Assembly: GCA_020226215.1 (NCBI GenBank)
Contig: CM035227.1
Location: 23,687,866-23,751,865, forward strand
Reading direction: 5' to 3'
Length of the DNA: 64,000 nucleotides
Origin: Sindora glabra
Lineage: Eukaryota > Streptophyta > Magnoliopsida > Fabales > Fabaceae
Both the position numbers and the translations under genes were made by a program. The notes under the pieces are model-generated. The model ran no database searches. It saw only the letters and a program-made list of their open reading frames with translations, and was not told the DNA's origin. Position 1 is the stretch's first letter; each line of letters begins with the position of its first letter. Below, in pieces: positions 10,588 through 21,094 of this stretch.

Positions 10588-11292
10588 GGTTAGTATTTTT
10601 ATAATTTCTGTATTTATGTTATATTTTTTTATTTTAAGTTAATTATTATGATTTATGATGTGAAATGATAATCTAGGATTTAGAAAAAATTTATACAAAT
10701 TTTTATGATATGTGATAGTTTATAATTTTTACTGGTTAATATTTTGATAATTTTTGTATTTATATTATAATATTTATTTTATGTTGATTATTATGATTTA
10801 TGATGTGCAATGATGATTTAAGATTTAAAAAAAAATTGTACAAATTTATATGATATGTGATAGTTTATAATTTTTACTGGTTAGTATTTTTATAATTTAT
10901 GTATGTATATTATAATTTTTATTTCATGTTGATTATTATGATCCAGGATTTAAAAAAAATTTGTACAAATTTATGTGATCTGTGATAAGTTTATAATTTT
11001 TACTTGTTAGTATTTGTATAATTTCTGTATTTAATTTATAATTTTTATTTTATGTTAATTATTATGATTTATAATGTGAAATGATGATCTAGGATTTAGA
11101 AAAAAATTGTACAAATTTATATGATCTGTGATCATTTATCATTTTTACTGGTTAGTATTTTTATAATTTCTGTATTTATATTATAATTTTTATTTCATGT
11201 TGATTATTATGATTTATGATGTGAAATGATGATCTAGGATTTAGAAAAAATTTATACAAATTTATATGATCTATGATGGTTTATGATTTTAA
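10588..11292 (+). repeat. Five tandem ~145-bp repeats in the MULE leader
   Basis: Units start at about 10588, 10734, 10879, 11005 and 11150, each with GGTTAGTATTT or a variant. Shared blocks include GATTATTATGATTTATGATG, GATGATCTAGGATTTA and ACAAATTTATATGAT. The third unit is about 20 bases shorter through an internal deletion. The start of each unit looks like a splice donor (G|GTTAGT), so the array may lie in a leader intron. Confidence 0.85.
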
Positions 11293-13562
11293 AAGAAAAA
11301 CAAAGAGGATAAAGAAAAGTGTCTTAAAATAAAATATACATTTTAGGTAAAAAAAAATTCAGATATTTTTAAAATATAAAATAATTTAGGACATAGGACA
11401 TGATAAAAATAAGATTATTTTTATTGTATGTTTATTATTACAAGAATATATTATATTATTGATCAATATTTTTAGGTTAATTCTAAAGTAATATATGTTA
11501 AAATAGATAAATATCAATTGAGGGTTTAGTGTAAAGTCTTGATATGTTATGCAGTACTTCTATTTACTTTATCTTTTTTATTGTACTATTTTATTATTAT
11601 TTTTTGTTAACTTATGGTATTTAAGCCATATACACTAATATTTTTTAGCATTATGATATATCAATTTTTTTATTATAAATATATTTTATATAAATTATAT
11701 AATTCATTCAATTAAATAATTTATTATACAATTAATTTCTTATTACTTTATACCGTACGTATTATTTATTTCTTATTTACTCTATTGTATTCTTTTTATA
11801 TCTATTTTTATTATTTATGGTTTAAAACATTAACATCATTAATTAACATAAATATAATAAGTTTTAATTTTTTAATTTATTATAATTTTTTAAGTAAATT
11901 AAAGCTTTAATATACATTTTATTAACAAAAATAATTAATTTCATATTATATTTTTTAGAAAAATAGTTAGTAATTAAATTAAATATTATTTATATAAATA
12001 TTTTTAAATTTTTGTTGATGATAATTTTTAAATATTATATTTTAAATTTAAAATACATCAACTAAGAGTTCTCAAAGGGTTTACAATTCATACATAATTT
12101 ATTCTTCATTTCATGTACTTTGTTGAATTTTTTCTTCTTTATTTCTTCAATTATTCTATTAAAAGTTGAAATGCAATATATTGAATAATATTAATATAAT
12201 ACAATTTCATTTTTTTTGACATAAAATTATTTTTAATGATCAAATATCTTTTTTTCAAAAATTCATGTTATGAAAAATGCTAATTGAAATAACTAACTAT
12301 ATATTTTAGTTTTAATAAAAGTATTTAAGAATAAAAATTAATTATTTTTTAAAATTTATTAATATTTTCTTGATATAAAAATTCAAACACTACATTTTAA
12401 ATTGAATATACATCAATAAAATTTTATATATATTGTTATTTTTATTCCTTTAATATATTATTTTACAAAATATATTTAATTTAGCGTGATTTTTGCATAA
12501 TTTTTTTATTGATACAATAATATCTAATAACTTTTACTTAGAGATTAAAGTTATTAAATTATCTAACAAATTTTTTTTTCATGCAGAGGCTTTTTTCTGT
12601 TTGCTTCTCCTGATACTTACCGGTTAGTATTTTTATAAATTTTATGCTTATATTATAATTTTTATTAGTCATAATGAAAATATTTTTTATATTGGTAGAG
12701 AAATTTGTTTAGAATATTATGATATAAATAATATAAATTTTTTTATTTTATATTGAATTGTTATTATTTATGATGTAAAATTATGATTTAAGATGTGAAG
12801 TTATGATTTATGAAAATTTTGTAAGAATTTATATATACTGTGATAGGTTGTACTATTAAAAGAACAACAAATGAGATAAAAAAGAGTGTCCTAATATAGG
12901 TCTTAGGACCTAGGTGAAAGTTATATTTAGAGAATTTTTTCATGTAAAATCTTAATATATTCATAAGAGAGGTACTAAAAATAAAATTCTAGGATATGTG
13001 AATGTAACCAAAAGCTTTAAAAAATAGGATATTATTATTAAAAATTTAAATTTTTTTCTATTTAAATAGTAGATATTATAAATGCAAGAATAATAAACGT
13101 ACTTGAAAATATTATACTATATATAGGTTTATTCAGGAAGCATTAAAATATATATGGAGGTATTGCAAAATAAGTATTAGACGAAGTCAGTGAATGTAAA
13201 AAAGAATTCATGACTGTAATAAAAAAAATACAAACAATAATGTGTACATAATTTTGGTTGCTATTTGGTAGTAGGTGTGAATGGAGAAAAATGCCGTAAA
13301 AATAAAAAATATAGTGTATTAAAAATGTTAACTAATTTTATTAGTATAATTTGTGCATAATAACAAAAAAAATGACAATTGAAAAAGATAAACTAAACCA
13401 TAAATAAGATTATATAGCCAAATATTATATTAGTTTTAGAAAAGAAATAATATTTGCTTGGCCGAAAAAATAATCCTATTATTACGTAGTATTAAAAGAA
13501 TACCTTGCAAAATAGTAATACATTCCGTTCATTTTTAATTATAGTATTAAATACTAGTACAT
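11293..13562. other. AT-rich MULE leader with one dispersed repeat copy
   Basis: No coding capacity seen. About 12621-12905 repeats the tandem unit and its downstream text: it begins CCGGTTAGTATTTTTATAA and ends near AAAAAAGAGTGTCC, matching AAGAAAAGTGTCTT at about 11311-11325. A spaced duplication of that block is therefore present. Confidence 0.6.
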
Positions 13563-16426
13563 TTGTTTATGAGAACAAAATTTGTATATGAGACTATCTG
13601 TCAGTTGTGGGGATGCAGTGAGTGTTTTGCAGCTAAAAGTAAGAAGATGAAGAAAAGTTTAATTGCTTTTATATATTCAAATAGTACAATTATTGAGGGA
13701 TCAATGGGGGTAATGTACGATGGACCTCCCCCAAAGGCATTGAAATTAAGAGGATGTAGTACTATGAATGTTTTGCGGGAGAGAATTCATGCCCGACTGA
13801 AGCTTCACGGAGATCAAGCTGTGGAGAAAATTGTTTACAGGTTTCCACAACATCAAACAGAGGCTCAATATATGGCATACGAATTAGACGACGATGAAGA
13901 CTTGGCATGTGCCATAGCAAGTTACGAACAACATCCGACGATGACAGCAATGGAGTTGTACATGGAGGTGATCACATCCGAACTGCACGCTGCCAACCTG
14001 GGTTCACAAGAAATAGTTCCAACAACTAGATCACCTATGGTTCCAACGGCTAATGTCAGTACTAGTTGTTCGATGGTACGGGAAGGCCTTCCTTCCACGG
14101 GCGGAATCGAGTTCCATATTTCTAATAGTTATACTCCTGCATTGGACTCATCTGTTGCAGGTGTTTTCTCGAGAAATATATCACGTACCATGATGGGTTC
14201 AACAAGTGCCTTACCGGTCGTAGAAGAAGAATCCGCTGATCCTATATTCATGCATGCCTACCTTGAGTCTGGTTTTGAGGACGATGAGGTGTCTTGCAGT
14301 AGCGATGATGATCGTGACACTGATGATGAAGAACGTGCCACTACACATGGAGACAGTGTTGCAACAGCGGCAAGTGAGGAGTGACAATGCTGCACAGACA
14401 TCATGTGGTGTCCCTCAAGCTGCTGTCTTCTCTCACATTGATTGGGATTCCATAAGGAATCCTAATGAATTTTCAGAAATAATGAAACCAAGCTATGATT
14501 ACGAAATGGAGGACTTACAGGTTGGACAAGAGTTTGATTACAAGGAGGCATTAATTGCTACAACCAAGCATTACCACATCAGAAGGCACCACAGTTATTA
14601 CGTGGAAGAGTCGGATACCAGAAGATTGAGTGTGAAGTGTGATAATTACGGGGACGAATGCAAATTCCGCCTCAGAACGACCAATCTGAAGAATTCTAAC
14701 TCTTGGACAATAACTAGATTTTCAGGACCTCACACATGTGTTAATGCCAGTTTGACACAGGATCACAAGTCTCTTGACTTCGAGTATATCAGTTCCTTGA
14801 TACTGGAGATGATTAAAGTGAAGCAAGATGTTCCAATCTTGCTTATACAAGAGAGGGTGGAAGGCATGTACGGGTATAAGATTTTGTACAGAAAAGCATG
14901 AAAGGTAAAACAAAAGGCAATTATCAAGGTGTACGATGATTGGGATAAATCATATGAAGTGCTCCCCAAATGGTTGGACATTTTAGGCTACTGTGACCAA
15001 GCTCTGTTCAAGTTGGAGTCAGAAGAATTCATCACAGTTGACAATCGTGTTGATCCACAGAAACATGTTTTCAACCGAGTTTTCTAGGCTTTCAAGCCAT
15101 GTATTGCCGCATTTCCTTACTGCAAAGCAATTCATACAAGTTGATGGAACGCATCTATATGGCAAGTACAGAGGCATACTATTGATTGCTGTGACCCAGG
15201 ACGGTAACAAATGTCCCGTTCCTCTTGCCTTTGCCATTGTTGACAGGGAGAACTACGAAAACTGGAGTTGATTTTTGGCATTACTGCGGGTAAATGTTAC
15301 GAACCAGCAAGGAATATGCCTGATATCAGATCGACACCGAGCTATAAAAGATGTTGTAGCCACCGAAGGCCTAGGATGGCAGCCTCCTCATGCTTTTCAC
15401 CGGTACTGTATCAGAAATATTACCAGCAATGTTTGCAAGAAATGCAGAGATGACAATGTCAAGAAAGCTGTCCTTAAGATTGGTATACCTTATAGCATAA
15501 TTTCTTTGTTTAATCTTTCATCTATAAATTTGTGTATCTGGTAGTTTAACCCGGTTAACCTATTTATCTCCTTCTGTTCAATATATGAGCCCAGTTGAGA
15601 AAAGGCCATGGAGAGATTGGACAACCTTAGCAAAGTCAATGAGGAGATCCACAAGAAGTTAAGCGCTATTCCGATGGAGAAGTGGACGCTTGCTTATGAC
15701 GAAGGCAGAAGATATGGTCATATGACGACTAACATAGTAGAGTGCATCAATGGCCTCTTCAAAGGATTAAGGAAGCTACCAATCACAGGCCTTGTTCAAC
15801 AAACATACTATAAATGTGTCAAGTACTTTGTGGAAAGGGCAAAAGAAGCACATGCTGAACTACAACAAGGTCACATATACGCAAGCAGATTCAGACAGGA
15901 GCTTGCGACTATCCAGTCACGTGCTTCTTCTTACCACATTCGTGCTTATAATAGACAAGGAACTAGGTTTGAAGTGGTGGAGGGGGTCCTGATATGGCTA
16001 GGGGATCATGTGGAAAGGTCGTTCAAGTGTTATTAGATAAAGGGCAATGTGAATGTGGGCAATTCCAAGCATATAGGTATCCTTGCGCTCATATTATTGC
16101 TAGCTTGTGCCTCAATCAACATATCGTGGGAACCATATGTCGATGCTGTATACAGGCTTGACACACTACTCAATTGCTACAAATCTGAGTGGTGGCCTAT
16201 CGGGGAGTGGTCGCAATGGAATAACCTATCACCATTTCCTGTCCTAGTTCCAAATTATGGAAGATTGCGTGCAAAGGGACAACCAAAGTCGACCCGGATC
16301 AGAAATAAGATGGATTGGCCTCAAGAGAGCGGTGTCAAGCAAAAATGCGGTCATTGTAAGACGGAAGAACATAATCGTAGGCGCTGTCCACTGCTACATG
16401 AGGAGGAAGGCCCTTCTTCACGTTGA
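13563..16426 (+). pseudogene. MuDR/MULE transposase, broken
   Basis: Pieces in at least three frames give a near full-length MULE transposase. The likely start is ATG 13704 (MGVMYDGPPPKALKLRG), with an upstream in-frame ATG at 13563. In order: an N-terminal domain, an acidic linker, the DNA-binding domain (VGQEFDYKEAL to SGPHTCV, about 14520-14745), the catalytic domain with QVDGTHLYGKY and LISDRHRAIK aspartates and the TTNIVECINGL glutamate, a SWIM finger CECGQFQAYRYPCAH (about 16047-16093), and a C-terminal CX2CX4HX4C knuckle at CGHCKTEEHNRRRC. Breaks include a frameshift near 14384, stops near 14900 and 15086, TGA replacing Trp near 15270, and a frameshift near the SWIM finger. Bases about 15482-15585 may be an intron or a deletion scar. 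It would have catalysed cut-and-paste transposition; it cannot now. Confidence 0.88.
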
Positions 16427-16697
16427 TTTTGATTATTTACTTTCGCAGATATGTTATAAAGTATTTTAACCAATGTCATAAGTGTAACGGTCGGATGATG
16501 TTTTTTTTTTAATGGTTGTAAAATTGCATGTCATTATGTATATATATGTTACCCCATTACTAGTAATGTGAACAAACCATCAGTTAATCGTCCAAGTGCA
16601 TATAAATTCTTGTGTTGATCTTTGTACTTAAATTGCGCAAGTGTGTTAACTTAGTGTGTGTTTAAATTCCATTCTAATGCAATTCTTGTCATGGCAG

Positions 16698-18900
16698 ATG
16701 GCATCCATATCCCGACGCGTTGATCCTGGACCACGAGATCCTTCACTGCTGACGGCTCAGGCCTCACACATATCCCAGTCGATTTAGGCAGGCCATGTAT
16801 GAAAATAGTTAGATCTTAATAAACTTGGTTAAATCGTTTCTGAATTGTCAGACGCGATAATTAGTGATTTTTTTCTTTTGCAGCCTGACCGTGTGCTCAG
16901 GATTCGACGAGCTCATCACTACCATCACCAGCAGCCGCCGGAGTTGATTGTCCCCTTTTTACGAGAGGCAGGTTTTTACGGCTTGGCAATGTGCGAGTTT
17001 GTACCGATCGATCATCAGTTGATTAGTGCTTTTGTAGAGAGGTGGAGGCCGGAGACACACACCTTTCACATGCTGCAGGGAGAGACGACTATTACCCTGC
17101 AGGATATTGCTTTTCAGCTCGGCCTACCCATTGACGGTCGAGTAGTGACGGGGCCCACTGTGTGAGAATGGGGAGCCCTGATGGAGGAGTATTTGGGACT
17201 CCAGTTACCGGTGGACGAGAATGTCATCAGAGGGGGGCAATTTAGGATGAGTTGGTTGGAGAAGCATTTCACTCATCTTCCAGATGATGCAGATGAGGTG
17301 ACAGTGCAGAGATTCGTCCGAGCTTACATTTTACATCTCATTGGTGGGACGTTATTTCCATACCATTCTAACACATATGTCCACCTTATGCACTTACCCT
17401 TGCTCGGACACTTACATGAGGCTGGGATGTACAGTTGGGGATCTGCTTGCCTGGCCTATCTGTACAGAAAGCTCTACAAGGCCATCGCTCCGGATTACAG
17501 GGAAATAGGAAGGTGTTGCCTGCTACTACAACTCTAGGCACGGGATAGATTTCCCACTATCGCCCCCGCGATTACTGTTTCAAACATACTAGAGGGAGAT
17601 GCAGGGATTGGCCCCCTAGCCCGCAGGTTAGAAAATTTTTCAACTTTCACTTATAATTAAGTTCACTTTGAAGTTGTTTAACTTAGTTATTGTACTTGGT
17701 AGGTGGCACTATCAGAAGACGTTCCAGGATAGTCCGACACACAACCTACCCTATTACAGATACGTGCTGGACCGTCTTCGACTCGACCAGGTATGTAGGG
17801 GATAATGGATATTTTTATTTCAGGGCTTTGTCCATTTCATTATCTCATTTAAATGACAAAAATAAATTTGTAACTTCAGATCGCCTGGATCCCGTATACT
17901 GAGGAGGTCACCGCATCATTGCCTCAGTACTGTTTTGACGGGAGTGGCACGTGGACAGCAGTGGTGCCACTTATTCACTTTTAGATTGTCGAGTGGCACC
18001 AGCCGGATAGGATTTTGCTGCAGTTTGGACTACGCCAGGCTATTCCTGAGCCACCGAAGTAGGTGACGGAGGTCCATTGCCTTCACTTATCCGAACGGCA
18101 TGATGAGGAGTAGCACATCCGCCATCAGCCGTATATTGCACTCTGGGATGTCTAGCGAGACTTGTGCGCTATTGCCGAGCCGACCACACGAGTAGTTCTA
18201 GGCTCACGATCCGATTACATGACATGGTACAAACGGGTTACCAGGCGATGTATTACACCCATTGGGGGAGCGCTAGACCTTGTGGTAATATTGCGTGCTA
18301 GTTTTTTATGTTTGATTTTCTTTAAATGCATTAGTATTGTAACTAAGTTTAATGTCAAAAATTTGCACAGGTAGATGAGGTGTCCACACTACAGGACTTC
18401 ACTACACCTGAGGAGTAGGTTAGGTTTGCCTTCGATGCGCTTAGATCAACAACGGACTCCATTCTTCATGTCATTCAGGAGGTTGATCATGTGATTATTG
18501 ACTCACATGCGGAGCTAGCTCCTCATGGCCATCATATCCCAGACCCTATAGAGGGTAACCATGATCAGCCTCGCTCTCGTCGACGACGTCGCACTGCTCC
18601 ATAACATACGTCACAAGCTAATATTCTATCCGTTTCGACAGTGCAGCAGACTCCACCATCGACTGCCCATGAGACCATGATGATGATGCCTGATATGACT
18701 ACCTCATCTCATATGTACCCTACTACACCTGATGATCCTTCATCCTCCACCATGTTCCCGGCTGCACTATATGGTCCGTCGTCATCCCAGATGTACCAGT
18801 TTCCTTCTGGTGCTCCATCCTTATTCCAGGCATTTCTATATATACCAGGAGTTTCATTTTCATTCTATGCCTTTCTTTCCGGTGATGCTGGTCCATCATA
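16698..18900 (+). pseudogene. Plant mobile domain (MAIN/MAIL-like) gene, broken
   Basis: Starting near MASISRRVDPGPRDPSLL and continuing through RIRRAHHYHHQQPPELIV, the text matches the plant mobile domain. Diagnostic blocks are FLREAGFYGLAMCEF, LISAFVERWRPETHTFH, EMTITLQDIAFQLGLP-like GETTITLQDIAFQLGLP, and MSWLEKHFTHLPDDADE, up to LGHLHEAGMYSWGSACLAYL (about 16885-17470). The tail is rich in Pro, Met and Ser (about 18640-18900), with an Arg/Gly-rich segment near 18990-19050. It is interrupted by stops (for example 17163 and 17536) and frame changes, with two or three short intron-like AT-rich stretches. The domain occurs in host proteins MAIN and MAIL1 and in MULE and Gypsy elements. Here it lies 0.3 kb behind a transposase in the same orientation, so it belongs to the transposon. 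Confidence 0.82.
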
Positions 18901-19827
18901 GCCATATCGTCCTGCATTTAATTCACATACTCAGGATCAGGGATTAGCACATAGTGGCATGATGACAAATGACTCAAAGCTTGTAGATAAAGGTAGAGGT
19001 GGAGGCAGAGTAAGAGCCAGGGGCAGAGGCAGAAGCGGGAGCTGGAGGTAGAGGAGACACAGACACCGGAGATGTGACTCCCGAACCTGCGCAGAGGGTT
19101 AGTAGATATGGACCGTCACATTACCGATCTTGGATGTGGGACTGGATATCACTTACGTAAACATTAGCTTCCTTTTTCATGTTTATTGTATACTTATGTA
19201 CATCTATCTTACTACTTTATTAGCAAATATCAACATTTAGGATAATTTTGATTATTACGACATTTTTATCTGCTTGCGTAGGTACTTATATCTTTAATAA
19301 TAAACTTTAAAATTATTACAATATTTAGTTTTTTTTTAAAAATGATGATAATGACATCTCCCAAATATAATAACTAACATTATTAATTTATTACTTTCAC
19401 AATTGTTATAATTATCTATTCTTTTATTTATTTATCATGTTAAAATAAATAAATAATATTAAAATCAATTAATAAATTTTATCTTCATAATATGAAATAT
19501 ATATTTATTTTTTAATTAAATTTTTTTCTCATTATTTATTTTAATATTATTAGTGAAGAAAGGAATAAATAGTTATAATAAAAATAAAAAAATTAATAAT
19601 ATTAATTATAATATTTGAAGGATAAATAACCATCATCCTTGTAAATAACATTAAATGTTGTGTTTATTCAATACGTTATGAGTTGAGTCCACCAAATATT
19701 TAAGAATAAAAACGCGTAGCCCAATTATCAACGTAGATGGGGATGCTGATCATGTACAATACCAAAATTCAAGTCTTTTGGATTCACAGTAGACACGGTT
19801 ACCAGCTAATTAACTTAAAAATGAGGA

Positions 19828-19970
19828 GCGATGGTGCCGTAGGCTGAAGGCGCCATATCGCCTGGCGTTCCCTTCCCTTGAGCGCCAACGACGCCATTTT
19901 GTCTGGCATCCCTCGACACGCCATTTTGTCTGGCGTCCCTCGACACGCCATTTGGCGTCTCTCCGCCACT
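19828..19970 (+). repeat. Internal GC-rich array with GGCGCC and 26-28-bp units
   Basis: Contains GGCGCCATATCGCC and then three related units with CGCCATTTTGTCTGGC followed by RTCCCTCGACA, at about 19889, 19913 and 19941. Composition and motif match the arrays at the two element ends. Confidence 0.7.
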
Positions 19971-20065
19971 GTGCGTATCTTCTGTGCATATTTTGATAAA
20001 ATATTTCGAAAGAACGGTAAAACGAATAATAGTTTCTTAAAAAATAGTTAATTGGTACTTTTGCC
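19971..20065 (-). repeat. Second terminus-like block inside the MULE
   Basis: The complement reads GGCAAAAGTACCAATTAACT inward and ends in a GATACGCACAG block, like the true ends at 10075 and 21085. Flanking bases give no target duplication with the left end. It may be the end of a nested related element or an internal duplication of the terminus. Confidence 0.6.
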
Positions 20066-20917
20066 TTTCATTGTCAAAATATTTTATCATTGTGATGAAA
20101 TAAAAAAGAATTAATTCATGTTATAATTTTAATTTTATTACAAAATGGAAAGATTATTGCAACGAAATAACCACATTTTTTTAATTTTCAACTATCTTCA
20201 ACTTCGTCATTTTGTATTTACTTTATTACAAAATAAAAATAATTTTATTGAAATAAATACAAAGTAGCAAGAATATTATTGAAATAAATACAAAATAAAA
20301 AGAAACATATCTATTTCGTTATATTTCTTTTCATTTTTAACAATCTTCAACTTCATATATAAAGAATATTATTGAATAATTCAATAAATTTGCTTATGTG
20401 TAAGAACGTATTAAATAATTACTTGTAATAATATAATTCCAAATGTTGGAAGTTTATAATTCTGAAAAATGATAAATATTAAGTGTCATTGGATCAAATT
20501 TTGAAAGACATTAATATAAATTACGTAATTATTTTTTATTGATCCTATATTTTATTTTAATAATATTTAATTATTTACTAAATATTTATTATTTTTATTA
20601 AAATTATTATTATCATTAACTACTTTCTTATTTAATTCCTATAATAAATTTATGTATTAAATATTAAAGTGGAGTTAACATATTTTTTTATGACATCAAA
20701 TATAATTACGAAATGAGTAATTTATTTTTAAAAATTTATTTTGAGTTACAATCACATATTATTTATTTTTAAAATTTTTATTTTGAAATGACATCAAAAT
20801 TAATTATTTTTTAAGAAAAAATTATAGTTAAAAGACATCAAAATTAAAAATAAATGCAGATTGAAGGAAAAATTGCACTTAAAAGACAAATTAAAAAAAA
20901 ATGCAGACTGAGGGAAA
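20066..20917. other. AT-rich DNA between the two right-hand termini; no gene
   Basis: Low-complexity AT-rich sequence without coding capacity. It includes two loose copies of AATGCAGA followed by TGAAGGA or TGAGGGA (20855-20920) just before the right GGCGCC array. Confidence 0.5.
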
Positions 20918-20998
20918 ATGGCGCCCTCAAGCCTGCCCAGAGGCGCCATGTTTGATGGCGCCTCGCCCTGTGAACACCATTCCAAATGGCGCCTCCCC
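20918..20998 (+). repeat. Right subterminal GGCGCC palindrome array
   Basis: Four GGCGCC hexamers in about 80 bases (AATGGCGCCCTC, GAGGCGCCATG, GATGGCGCCTCG, AATGGCGCCTCC), immediately inside the right TIR. In structure it is the mirror of 10165-10340. Confidence 0.85.
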
Positions 20999-20999
20999 C

Positions 21000-21085
21000 C
21001 ACAATGCGTATTTTGGTAATATGTTTTGAAACAACGATAAAACGGAAAAAAGTTTCCAAAAAAAAATTATTACGGTACTTTTGCC
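21000..21085 (-). repeat. Right TIR of the 11 kb MULE
   Basis: Inverted partner of 10075-10160, ending ACGGTACTTTTGCC at 21085, followed by the 9-bp duplication ATGAAAGAA (21086-21094). Confidence 0.65.
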
Positions 21086-21094
21086 ATGAAAGAA

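Larger units (their letters stand above)
10075..21085 (+). mobile_element. 11 kb MULE carrying transposase and plant-mobile-domain pseudogenes
   Basis: The termini are diverged inverted repeats: 10075 onward reads GGTGAAAATACCGG inward, and the complement of the right end reads GGCAAAAGTACCGTAAT. Similarity continues for about 85 bases to a TGCGTATT-like block (AATACGCA at the left). Flanks are a near-matching 9-bp duplication. In order the element holds a GGCGCC palindrome array, a TATA box with a CT-rich leader, tandem repeats of about 145 bp, AT-rich leader DNA, a MuDR-type transposase, a plant-mobile-domain gene, a second terminus-like block near 20 kb, and a right GGCGCC array. Both genes have stops and frameshifts, so the element is dead. 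MULE transposases and plant mobile domains are known to travel together in plants; the boundaries here are my inference. Confidence 0.75.

Noticed and set aside
10052..10593. Frames of 76-113 codons over the GGCGCC array and CT-rich leader
   Set aside because: Frames run through palindromic repeats and a pyrimidine tract on both strands, a composition effect without protein motifs.
18723..18947. Frames on both strands over the tail of the plant-mobile-domain pseudogene
   Set aside because: They are alternative readings of the Pro/Met/Ser-rich tail; the sense reading is already part of the pseudogene.
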